A DNA stretch of 42,082 nucleotides from Gammaproteobacteria bacterium (GTDB lineage Bacteria; Pseudomonadota; Gammaproteobacteria; Chromatiales; Chromatiaceae): assembly GCA_020445335.1 (NCBI GenBank), contig JAGRGU010000062.1:1-42082 (forward strand), written 5' to 3'. Every line of letters begins with the position of its first letter. Position 1 is the first letter of the stretch. The position numbers and the translations under genes were made by a program. Below, one piece after another: positions 29,009 through 35,964 of the stretch. The notes below the pieces were generated by a model. It was not told where the DNA came from and did no database searches. It was given only the letters and a program-made list of their open reading frames with translations.

Positions 29009-29949
29009 AACCAAAGATAGGCAAAGATAGGGGCTTTGTCCTGATATCCGTTCTCTGGATGAGTGCCATGCTGATCGGCTTCCTCGCATTGATCTCACAA
29101 AATGCGCACAACAATGCGGGCATGGCCATGGCGATATCTGCCAATCATGCGGATGATCTGGCGGTTCAGTCGGCGATGGCCCTGATCAAGAAAGGCTTGA
29201 TTGACTGGAACAGGCTCGGGAATGAGCAGGATATCGATGTGGCCAGAAAGGCAATTCTGTCTTTACCTGAGTGGCCGCAAGGCGTCGATTTCAATGTCAC
29301 CCCCAACAGCAGCAAGATCAATCTTACCAAATTGACTGAGGCTGAGATGCGGCGCATTTTGGAGCATAGAGCGCGTGTTCGTACAAAGGATGTCGATGAA
29401 CTGATTCAGGCCTGGGCAGACTGGCGGGATGCTGATGATAACCAGATGCCTCAAGGTGCGGAACGCAACTATTATGAGCGCTTGGGGCAGTACAACATGC
29501 CCTCCAACAAGGCCTTCCAGGTTCCGGCTGAATTGCTCTTTGTCAGGGGCTACAGGGAGGCTTTCAGTGGTGTCGATGTCAATGCCGTGTTTACCGTTTA
29601 CGGCTCGCATAAGGGGGTCGACTTCAATACCGCTTCCAGAGAGACGCTCCTGTTGCTGCCCGGAATGACGGAGGAAGCGGTCGATAGGATTCTAGTCGCG
29701 AGAGAGAAGCTCGATCTGTCCAATAGAACCGAGTTGGCGTTGGTGCTGGATGCCGCTACGCTACTTGAAGTACAAACGTGGATCGCAGACGACAAACAGG
29801 CGAACATCTACTCCATCGCAGTGTTCCCCGAATCGCCTGTTTCGCCAGAGTATGCTTATGTCGAAATCGTCGAATTTGATACGTTCTGGATCAGCCTCAA
29901 GACACTGAGCGTCAACCCAATGGCCCGTTATGGGGCGACTGGTCGGTAA
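29005..29949 (+). CDS. gspK: Tip pseudopilin GspK
   Basis: A 314-residue prepilin-like protein with leader MKPKIGKDRG and cleavage site G/FVLISVLWMSAMLIGF; the fifth mature residue is not Glu, as is characteristic for GspK. The large alpha-helical insertion and the helix-hairpin-helix-like part (VDFNTASRETLLLLPGMTEE) match GspK. Start is the TTG at 29005 within TTGA overlapping the gspJ stop; no ATG is available near the leader. It ends 23 bases before the convergent gene, closing the cluster. Confidence 0.92.
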   Translation: MKPKIGKDRGFVLISVLWMSAMLIGFLALISQNAHNNAGMAMAISANHADDLAVQSAMALIKKGLIDWNRLGNEQDIDVARKAILSLPEWPQGVDFNVTPNSSKINLTKLTEAEMRRILEHRARVRTKDVDELIQAWADWRDADDNQMPQGAERNYYERLGQYNMPSNKAFQVPAELLFVRGYREAFSGVDVNAVFTVYGSHKGVDFNTASRETLLLLPGMTEEAVDRILVAREKLDLSNRTELALVLDAATLLEVQTWIADDKQANIYSIAVFPESPVSPEYAYVEIVEFDTFWISLKTLSVNPMARYGATGR

Positions 29950-29972
29950 ATCGCCCGAGTGCTCGCCGTAAT

Positions 29973-30818
29973 TTACTCGACGCCGAAGTAACCGGGGGGA
30001 GCGGAGTCTATCAATTGTTGTTGTTTTGCTCGCAACTCGGCTCGGGCCGGGGTGTCGTTGGCGAACTGCGGCGACGAGTTTTGTGCCGACTGGCTCTGGG
30101 AACTCGTGGTGGAGCGCGGGTTGCTGCTAGGCGCGGTGTTGCCCTTCAGTCTTTCGCTGTTTCTCGCTGAAAGCGTGCTCTGAACAGCCGTCCGTGTCCT
30201 TCTGTTGGTGTTGCCCGGCGATGTTCCGGAGGACGCTTGCTGAGTATTCGAAGGCGGCATCTGTTGCCGTGCGCGCGCGTGAGCCGGTACGTTTTGTTCC
30301 GGCGACGGCTGGAGCTGATTCGCAGGGGGAGTTGCGGCGCCCGGTGGGAAGTTTCGCGCAATCAGTGCGAGTTTTGCACGGCCTTTGTCGCAGGCGACAA
30401 GACCCCTCTCCGGATCGGGTTCGCAGCTGGTTCCTGAAGGTAGGCGGAGCCAAACAGACCGGGTCTCTATCGAAGAAAGTCCGAAACCGGTCAGTTTTTC
30501 AGTTGAATCCTCCTTAAAGGCCAGTGGCGCAAATATTGGCCCTTCCCATCTGAAGTGATAGACCTCTCCTTCAGCTCCGCTGATTACCACATGATGATGG
30601 TTTCCCACCGTTAGTACGCCGTCCAGGCGTAATTCATACAGGGTGCCGCTTTTATTCGCGGATGATTGACCGCCGGCGTCCGTTTGTGCACCACGCTCCG
30701 GGTCGAAGAGAGAGGTCGCGGCCTGCGCGGTTTTCAGCATCAACCCAGAGAGGAGGAGTCCTGCCAGAATAAGGGCGGTGGCGTGCATCCTGTATCTCGG
30801 CCGGCATATGGTTTCCAA
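29973..30818 (-). CDS. Exported protein with a possible GspC/PilP/MshK-like domain
   Basis: A 281-residue protein not recognised as a named family. An N-terminal hydrophobic segment (about 12-32, ATALILAGLLLSGLMLKTAQA) serves as a signal peptide or membrane anchor. Residues 55-155 are beta-rich (LYELRLDGVLTVGNHHHVVI, later FGLSSIETRSVWLRLPSG), with a pattern reminiscent of the homology region of GspC, PilP or MshK; this resemblance is by eye. Residues 160-260 are low-complexity, rich in Pro, Ser, Asn, Gln and Arg. The TTG at 30818 is favoured because GAGGG lies 7 bases upstream; ATG 30788 is the alternative. It is convergent with gspK, and since no gspC exists in the cluster it is a candidate for that connecting role. 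Confidence 0.6.
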   Translation of the reverse strand: METICRPRYRMHATALILAGLLLSGLMLKTAQAATSLFDPERGAQTDAGGQSSANKSGTLYELRLDGVLTVGNHHHVVISGAEGEVYHFRWEGPIFAPLAFKEDSTEKLTGFGLSSIETRSVWLRLPSGTSCEPDPERGLVACDKGRAKLALIARNFPPGAATPPANQLQPSPEQNVPAHARARQQMPPSNTQQASSGTSPGNTNRRTRTAVQSTLSARNSERLKGNTAPSSNPRSTTSSQSQSAQNSSPQFANDTPARAELRAKQQQLIDSAPPGYFGVE

Positions 30819-30966
30819 TTTATCACCCTCTACTAGAACTGCGTTGAAAACGAAAAATACTCGTCACTCTTAAGACTACGGGATTTTTGCATTGATTGTT
30901 CGGCCTGTTCAAGTTACCGATTCTGCGATGCAGCCGTTTGTCGCTTAACCTTCCCAATCTATCGAT

Positions 30967-31020
30967 ACATCTGTTTCCGCTACCGTCGGCAACCCTTGGT
31001 TCGGGCTTGGAAACAGATGT
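30967..31020. repeat. Perfect 12-base inverted repeat
   Basis: ACATCTGTTTCC at 30967-30978 is exactly complementary to GGAAACAGATGT at 31009-31020, with 30 bases between. It could be a hairpin in an RNA or a pair of binding sites for a dimeric regulator. No T-run follows, so it is not an intrinsic terminator. It lies about 300 bases upstream of the first sigma-54-like site. Confidence 0.6.
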
Positions 31021-31320
31021 AGCCCAACTGCCTCGTTAGGTTCTGGAGAGTGAAATTTGTTCCGATCATTTACTGATCATTTCACGGATAGATAGGTAGC
31101 GAATCGGCAAACTGGGCTTTTGCTTTAATTGGCCAACCAGGAGAGCCGCGATTATGCGCTTATGCTGGGGGTATTCGAAGGTTCGATGGGCCTGCCTGAA
31201 AAGGGCAGGAGAGGAACCTTATTAGTAATTGTCAACTTTCTTTACACATGCTGTCTCAGCGAGTTCGAAAATAGCGGTTGCATGCAAAAAAAATCAATAA
31301 AAACAATATGATGAGATCAT

Positions 31321-31336
31321 TGGCACTAAGTTTGCA
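31321..31336 (+). promoter_or_regulatory. Sigma-54 (RpoN) promoter, near-consensus
   Basis: TGGCACTAAGTTTGCA fits the sigma-54 consensus TGGCAC-N5-TTGCW, with the invariant GG (31322-31323) and GC (31334-31335) separated by exactly ten bases. Transcription would start near 31347, giving a leader of about 325 bases before the PEP-CTERM-type gene. RpoN with the PrsK/PrsR two-component pair is reported to control PEP-CTERM genes in other proteobacteria. Confidence 0.72.
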
Positions 31337-31542
31337 TATATAAACGCATCTAGTCAACCAGCGTATCTTTTGGTGTTGGCTGAGACGAAGACAACGTATC
31401 GGCTTTTCAGGGTTTAGCCAGTTTTACAAAGTCATACAGGGGACGATCCGGTGTCAGATTTTTTTACAGTCCACGCTTAGAGATTTCGAAAAGTGTGAAC
31501 TGGTTCAAAAAAAATCTAAGCGGGACGCGGGTTTAAAAAAAG

Positions 31543-31558
31543 TGGCACGAGATACGCA
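31543..31558 (+). promoter_or_regulatory. Second sigma-54-like promoter, weaker
   Basis: TGGCACGAGATACGCA keeps the full -24 element TGGCACG and the -12 GC at the exact ten-base spacing (GG 31544-31545, GC 31556-31557) but has AC instead of TT in the -12 element. A start near 31570 would leave a leader of about 105 bases. Tandem placement before the same gene makes it more credible than a lone match. Confidence 0.5.
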
Positions 31559-31673
31559 TTAAGGGAAAGCAGATAGCGGCCAATCGCAGCGAACATTCAT
31601 AGAGCGGACGCGGATTGAAAATATTCTATTCGGGATTTGAGCGGCCCGAGTGTGATTTAGGAGATTAAGAGCA

Positions 31674-32381
31674 ATGCAAAGAAAATTGAAACGGCTAACA
31701 GGAATTATTGCGCTTGCGATAGGTGGCTTGGCCTCTGGAAACGCGAGTTCGATGGTACTGTTCAGTAACACCAGCTACGAAACTGGGCAATCAAATTCTT
31801 TTCTTTTTTCTACCGTGGGTGACTGGGCAGCGAGCAGATTCTCGGTCTCATCCGGCTGTGGCACGAGTGGTCCGGGCTGTCTGCTGGGCAGCGTGTTTCT
31901 GCCGCTCTCTACCGATCCTGATAACCCTGGTTCACTTAGCGTGCCGACTTCAAACTTCACGGTAAGTATCCATAGCGATGTCGATGCGCCCGGTTTCATA
32001 GGCTCGGTTGGCACTACGCTGACGAATGGTGCAAGCCTCACTACTGCTGCCACCGAAATCGTTTATCAGCCGCAGGATAGTCACGCCCTCTACGAGTTTG
32101 TCGCACCGGCAGACGTGCAACTGTACGACGACGACTACTGGATCAAGATCACATCCAACTCCACCGACCCCGTGAAACTCACTTGGGATTCGGTTTTTGG
32201 CGGAGCGCGGCAGTATGCCATTAGTGGTGGAACATTCGGGCCTGCCGGTGGTGTTAACAGCACCTCGTACGGCATGATAATCGAGGGCGAGTTGTCAGCG
32301 GTTCCCATCCCCGGGGCGGTCTGGCTCATGGGGAGTGCATTGATTGGATTCGTCGGTTGGGGTCGTAGAGTCAAGGTTTGA
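31674..32381 (+). CDS. PEP-CTERM-type exported protein (VPIPGAVWL sorting signal)
   Basis: A 235-residue protein with a signal peptide (about 1-26, ending GNASS), a beta-rich Ser/Thr/Gly-rich middle part, and a C-terminal sorting signal: VPIPGAVWLMGSALIGFVG followed by GRRVKV. This is the motif, hydrophobic helix and basic tail recognised by exosortase/EpsH systems in exopolysaccharide-forming bacteria. The middle part resembles the choice-of-anchor families but I cannot fix which. TAGGAG is 10 bases before the ATG. Two sigma-54-like promoters lie upstream. No exosortase gene is in the window. Confidence 0.82.
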   Translation: MQRKLKRLTGIIALAIGGLASGNASSMVLFSNTSYETGQSNSFLFSTVGDWAASRFSVSSGCGTSGPGCLLGSVFLPLSTDPDNPGSLSVPTSNFTVSIHSDVDAPGFIGSVGTTLTNGASLTTAATEIVYQPQDSHALYEFVAPADVQLYDDDYWIKITSNSTDPVKLTWDSVFGGARQYAISGGTFGPAGGVNSTSYGMIIEGELSAVPIPGAVWLMGSALIGFVGWGRRVKV

Positions 32382-32398
32382 CCCGAGTCGGCAAAAAG

Positions 32399-32442
32399 GT
32401 TGCTCCAGCTTGCAAGCGAAGCGCAAGAGGCCTTGGAGCAAC
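32399..32442 (+). other. Stem-loop between the two exported-protein genes
   Basis: GTTGCTCCA (32399-32407) pairs perfectly with TGGAGCAAC (32434-32442), and CTTGC (32409-32413) with GCAAG (32423-32427) inside it. It begins 18 bases after the PEP-CTERM-type stop codon. There is no T-run, so it looks like an mRNA-processing or stabilising structure rather than a simple terminator. Confidence 0.6.
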
Positions 32443-32452
32443 GCAGTAAAGA

Positions 32453-32471
32453 ATTGAGCACTAGGCTCAAT
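32453..32471 (+). other. Second stem-loop
   Basis: ATTGAGC and GCTCAAT form a perfect seven-base-pair stem around ACTAG, 10 bases after the previous stem-loop. The two lie in tandem about 95-165 bases upstream of the next start codon. Confidence 0.55.
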
Positions 32472-32487
32472 CCGGATAGTTCGCAAG

Positions 32488-32515
32488 TTGATGAGACTGT
32501 TCGGTGGTGTAGAAC
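32488..32515 (+). promoter_or_regulatory. Weak candidate sigma-70 promoter
   Basis: TTGATG and TAGAAC are separated by 16 bases; a start near 32523 would give a 40-base leader for the gene at 32565. The match is moderate, and read-through from the upstream gene is the alternative. Confidence 0.3.
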
Positions 32516-32564
32516 GACAATCAACAAATCACGACAATTGAAGTTGAAATTCAGGAGAATGACA

Positions 32565-33407
32565 ATGACTAAGATTAAAACTTTGGCCGCCGCTGTAGCG
32601 ATTGCCAGCATCTCTGGTTTTGCGAATGCAGACGCCCCTGGCGCACCTTCCGTGTATGACAGCGGCCCGATGTCGCCGGCGCTGAACACGACCAACCTGT
32701 CGGATCAGGAGCGCGCAGCTTTTGCAGCTCTGGAAGCCGTCATGCAGGCTACCGAAGGCCGCATTCACTCGGCCGGTTGCCCCAGCGTCTCTCTGCCGCT
32801 GAAGGTATACTCTGATGCGCTGACCAGCCCGGTTATTGGCAATGCCAGCATGGGTCAGTCCCCCAACAGCATCGCTTTCAATGTTACCGGCGAAGCTGCC
32901 AACTATCGTGGCCAGAAGTTCAACATTGCGCAGAATGGCAATGGCTACATCAACGGCACCGCTGTTAATGCCTATGCCGGCCAGATGATCTTCAACTCTG
33001 CCAACAACATGATGGTCGGTGACATGACTGCTCTGCAGGTTATGTCGATCAACTGGACCATCGATGATTACACCGGCAAGGTCATCAAGGACTTCTACAT
33101 GGGTACCGGCCAGGGTGCTGGCGAAGTGCCTGACAGCCACATCGTTTACGACTGGGGCCTGCAGGCTCTGCTCAAGAAGGGTTATCCGGTTGAGAAGTAC
33201 TGGCAGCGTTCGAAGACCCAGCGCTCCAATGGCGTTCAGGGTAAGACCGTATTCGTGAAAGATCGTCTGGTGGGTGTTGTTCCCTGCCGCATCACGATCG
33301 CTCTGGCCGGTCTGAACCAGGTTGGTGTCTTCCAGCAGAGCGGTACGCTGACCATCGCTCCTGCTCCGGTTGTGCCCAGCACGCCTGTTGCGGAGTTCAC
33401 CTTCTAA
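32565..33407 (+). CDS. Unrecognised exported protein, probably highly expressed
   Basis: A 280-residue protein not assignable to a family. A signal peptide is clear (about 1-22, IKTLAAAVAIASISGFANA, cleavage after ANA). The mature part (~258 residues) has only two cysteines, in AGCPSVS and VPCRITI, which could form a disulfide. It is rich in Asn, Gly, Ala and Val, contains VYDWGLQALLKKGYPVEKYW, and ends in a Pro/Val stretch and EFTF. Codon choice is strikingly restricted (CTG, GGC/GGT, AAC, AAG, ATC), unlike its neighbours, suggesting abundant synthesis. AGGAG at 32553-32557 is 7 bases before ATG 32565 and too close to ATG 32559, which decides the start. Leader hairpins lie upstream and a strong terminator downstream. 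Beside a T2SS, it is a natural candidate substrate, but this is inference. Confidence 0.85.
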   Translation: MTKIKTLAAAVAIASISGFANADAPGAPSVYDSGPMSPALNTTNLSDQERAAFAALEAVMQATEGRIHSAGCPSVSLPLKVYSDALTSPVIGNASMGQSPNSIAFNVTGEAANYRGQKFNIAQNGNGYINGTAVNAYAGQMIFNSANNMMVGDMTALQVMSINWTIDDYTGKVIKDFYMGTGQGAGEVPDSHIVYDWGLQALLKKGYPVEKYWQRSKTQRSNGVQGKTVFVKDRLVGVVPCRITIALAGLNQVGVFQQSGTLTIAPAPVVPSTPVAEFTF

Positions 33408-33434
33408 GACAGATACTGTCTAGGTGGTTAAAAG

Positions 33435-33462
33435 ACGCCCGGCTAACGCCGGGCGTTTTTTT
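33435..33462 (+). terminator. Strong rho-independent terminator
   Basis: CGCCCGGC (33436-33443) and GCCGGGCG (33448-33455) form an eight-base-pair GC stem with loop TAAC, followed by seven T. It lies 28 bases after the stop of the unrecognised exported protein. Confidence 0.95.
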
Positions 33463-34020
33463 ATGGTGCCCAGGCAGTGTGTACCCCGGGGTAAAAGCCA
33501 TCTACCCGCCCAGCTAGTGAAAGTAAGACCGGGACACCTCGGACTGGCGAGCTGACTCAGTTCACTTATATAGCATTGTCCTGCGAATCGTCCGTCCAAG
33601 ACCTATGCGTAACTCGCTGATCCAACCGGCATGATTCCCGGGTGCCCTTTGAGAGACGAATCCACTCTTTCAGCTTTTGTCTCAGCCCGAAATAGAGCGC
33701 GAGGCGGTTATCACGCCTACTAACCCTGAAGAACTCTCTGTGACTTGAGCAGATTGAAGGGCGATGCCTTTCAATTAGAGTTCCGTCCGTACGCCTGCCG
33801 TTGTTCGATAATGCGAGCGTTGAAACTGGAAACTGCGCTAGCGCGTGCCGAGGCGCTGATCCACGATATGACGCACTTCACGATCTGCTGATTGAGCGCT
33901 TTGAATGACTTCGGCAAAGACTTGCCCCTTGATGCGATTAGCATGATTGCATCGTAATGGTCATGACCTCTCGGGTGAATCCGACTCGCCGGGGTGCTGG
34001 AGGTTCAACGGGCCCGGAAA
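33463..34020. other. 558-bp region with coding-like fragments but no intact gene
   Basis: On the minus strand short stop-bounded stretches look protein-like in different frames: about 33950-33838 (NRIKGQVFAEVIQSAQSADR), then about 33835-33770 in another frame (SSFNARIIEQRQAYG), and about 33760-33560 in a third (REFFRVSRRDNRLALYFGLR). None has a start codon and they are broken by stops and frame changes. This may be a decayed gene or chance. Confidence 0.35.
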
Positions 34021-34887
34021 TCAATTGCCAAAGGCGGAGTGAAAGAAGCGCTCGGACTGGTAGCGGAACAGCACCCCGTCAGGCCTGATCTCCTCGACCA
34101 GCAGGCCGTTGTCGTGCCTTTCGCCTTGTCGCAGCTTGTCACCGTTCAGGCGAATGAAGCGTCGCTCCGGTTGCTCCGAGTAGGCGAGCGCGTTGATGGT
34201 GATCTCCGGCAATCGCGCGCGGAGCTGCGCCGATGGGGGATTATCGGACGGGAGGCTGGCGCGTAACGGCTCGGCTGTCGCTGCGGGCATCTCCCTGGAC
34301 TGCGTCGGCGTGGTCGACGGGAGAGGGGCCGGTTGCGGACCCGCTAATTTAGGCGCGGTGTTCTGTGACTCGATACGGCGCTTGATCTCCAGGAACTCCT
34401 CGCGCATCTGCAGGTGCTCCTGTCGCGAGTTCTGCGCACTCTCCGCTTGCGCGTCGGTCGCCACGGTTTCCGGCGTTTTGGCGCGCGTTACTACCGCAGG
34501 GTTGCGTTTTATTGGCGCAGCAGGCGGGGTGGATGCAACCTTCGCGGGCTGAACTTCCGGCCGTGATCGTTCGGGTGGAGGGGGCGCCGATGGGGTTTCG
34601 ACTGTCGGTGCCGCTGCTGTGGCCTCTGGCTTTTCGCCGCCAACATCATCGACCACCGCGGATGGCGGCGGCGAACTCTGCCGCCCGGCGACGGGCCAGT
34701 CGTAATTCGTCAGTAACAGCAGCGACAACAGCAGAATCACCGCAACCGCCAGCAGCAGCGGGATCAGCAATCGATTGCGTTGCCGGGTGTGCTCGGGTTG
34801 CGGCTCGGAGAGGAGCGGTGCTGCGGGTCGCTGCGCGCGCTCCCGCTCTTGCTGTGTGCGCTTGAGAGCTTCAAGAATATATGACAT
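34021..34887 (-). CDS. gspB: Type II secretion accessory protein GspB/ExeB
   Basis: A 288-residue bitopic protein. It opens with MSYILEALKRTQQERER, the usual GspB start, has a membrane helix at about 40-60 and a long Pro/Ala/Thr-rich periplasmic linker (65-220), and ends with the GspB C-terminal domain (LPEITINALAYSEQPERRFI...). With GspA it helps insert or organise the secretin through the peptidoglycan. ATG 34887 is chosen over the longer frame because the family start fits; it lies 2 bases after the gspA stop, so the two are coupled. Transcribed opposite to the main T2SS cluster. Confidence 0.9.
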   Translation of the reverse strand: MSYILEALKRTQQERERAQRPAAPLLSEPQPEHTRQRNRLLIPLLLAVAVILLLSLLLLTNYDWPVAGRQSSPPPSAVVDDVGGEKPEATAAAPTVETPSAPPPPERSRPEVQPAKVASTPPAAPIKRNPAVVTRAKTPETVATDAQAESAQNSRQEHLQMREEFLEIKRRIESQNTAPKLAGPQPAPLPSTTPTQSREMPAATAEPLRASLPSDNPPSAQLRARLPEITINALAYSEQPERRFIRLNGDKLRQGERHDNGLLVEEIRPDGVLFRYQSERFFHSAFGN

Positions 34888-34889
34888 CG

Positions 34890-35957
34890 CTATGCTGTCA
34901 TCGGCCGGCGCCGGGCTGTTGCGTGTGGTGTAGAGGTGTCGTTCGATTCGCGCTCGCGAGCGGCAAGCTCCCACATGGCGGCAGCAGCTCTGCCGGTCCG
35001 GTACTCCGAAGCGGGTGCTGCTGGAGTCGCTGTGGCGGTCTGTCGTTGTGCGCTTTGCTGCCAGCGGTACGCCAGCAGCACGAGTGCGGCAAGCAGCAGC
35101 AGCGAAACCGCCACCACCGGCCAGCGCGAGTCGGCCTTATACTGCGATGCGGTGGCAAATATCTCGCGCGAGGCACGATCGACGATGCGGCGTCCGATTC
35201 GGTGCTGTTCGGTGGCATAGGCCCCCAGCAGGGCGCGGTCGCAGAGCAGATTGATAAGGCGCGGTATGCCATTGGAATGGTGGTGGATGCGCCTGATCGC
35301 GGCCGGTGTGAAGAGCGGCCGGGTAACGCCCGCGACCGCCAGGCGATGCTTCAGATAGGCCTGGCATTCGCTTTTCGTCAGTGCGCCCAGATGGTAGTGC
35401 GCGGTGATCCGTTGTGCCAGCTGCCGAAGCTCCGGTCGGTTGAGTTTTTGCCGCAACTCCGGTTGTCCGATCAGAAAGATCTGCAGCAATTTGTGGGTGT
35501 GGGTCTCCAGGTTGGTGAGCAGCCGCACCTGCTCCAGTACCGCTGACGAAAGATTCTGTGCCTCGTCGATCAATACCACCGGCCGTCTGTGCTCGGCATG
35601 CGCCTGCAGCAGATAGCGGTTGAGCAGGTTGATCAGCACCGGCGCCGAGCCGGTGTCGGGAGGAAACTCGATACCGAACTCGTCGCAGATGGCGCACAGC
35701 AGCTCCGCGGCGCTCAATTTTGGGTTGAGAATCAGGGCCACCTCGACCTGTTGCGGAAGTTGATCGAGGAACGCACGGCAGATGGTGGTTTTACCGGTGC
35801 CGACCTCTCCGGTCAGCAGCACGAAGCCGCCCCCTTCACCGCTGCTGAACATCAGGTGTGCCAGTGCTTCGCGGTGTTCGTCGCTGAGGTAGAGAAACCT
35901 GGGATCGGGCGTCAGCGAAAACGGGGAAGTGTCGAGGCCGAAATAGTCGTAATACAT
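34890..35957 (-). CDS. gspA: Type II secretion AAA ATPase GspA/ExeA, short form
   Basis: A 355-residue protein starting YYDYFGLDTSPFSLTPDPRF, the ExeA signature. The Walker A motif GEVGTGKTT is at 50-58 and Walker B reads VVLIDEAQN; the AAA lid follows (NGIPRLINLLCDRAL). A membrane helix lies at about 281-301. Classical ExeA continues with a periplasmic peptidoglycan-binding domain (total ~550 residues); here only ~55 low-complexity residues follow the helix, so that domain is missing. GspA uses ATP to promote secretin assembly together with GspB. It starts 7 bases after the upstream unknown gene. Confidence 0.9.
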   Translation of the reverse strand: MYYDYFGLDTSPFSLTPDPRFLYLSDEHREALAHLMFSSGEGGGFVLLTGEVGTGKTTICRAFLDQLPQQVEVALILNPKLSAAELLCAICDEFGIEFPPDTGSAPVLINLLNRYLLQAHAEHRRPVVLIDEAQNLSSAVLEQVRLLTNLETHTHKLLQIFLIGQPELRQKLNRPELRQLAQRITAHYHLGALTKSECQAYLKHRLAVAGVTRPLFTPAAIRRIHHHSNGIPRLINLLCDRALLGAYATEQHRIGRRIVDRASREIFATASQYKADSRWPVVAVSLLLLAALVLLAYRWQQSAQRQTATATPAAPASEYRTGRAAAAMWELAARERESNDTSTPHATARRRPMTA

Positions 35958-35964
35958 GGTTGAT

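Larger units (their letters stand above)
30819..31673. promoter_or_regulatory. 855-bp AT-rich control region before the PEP-CTERM-type gene
   Basis: Divergent between the minus-strand exported protein and the PEP-CTERM-type gene. It holds a perfect 12-base inverted repeat (30967-31020), paired TGATCA-containing repeats near 31064-31081, and two sigma-54-type promoter sequences at 31321 and 31543. Short frames inside (for example 31129-31311) have no ribosome-binding site or family match and are not called. Its composition is much more AT-rich than the flanking genes. Confidence 0.65.
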
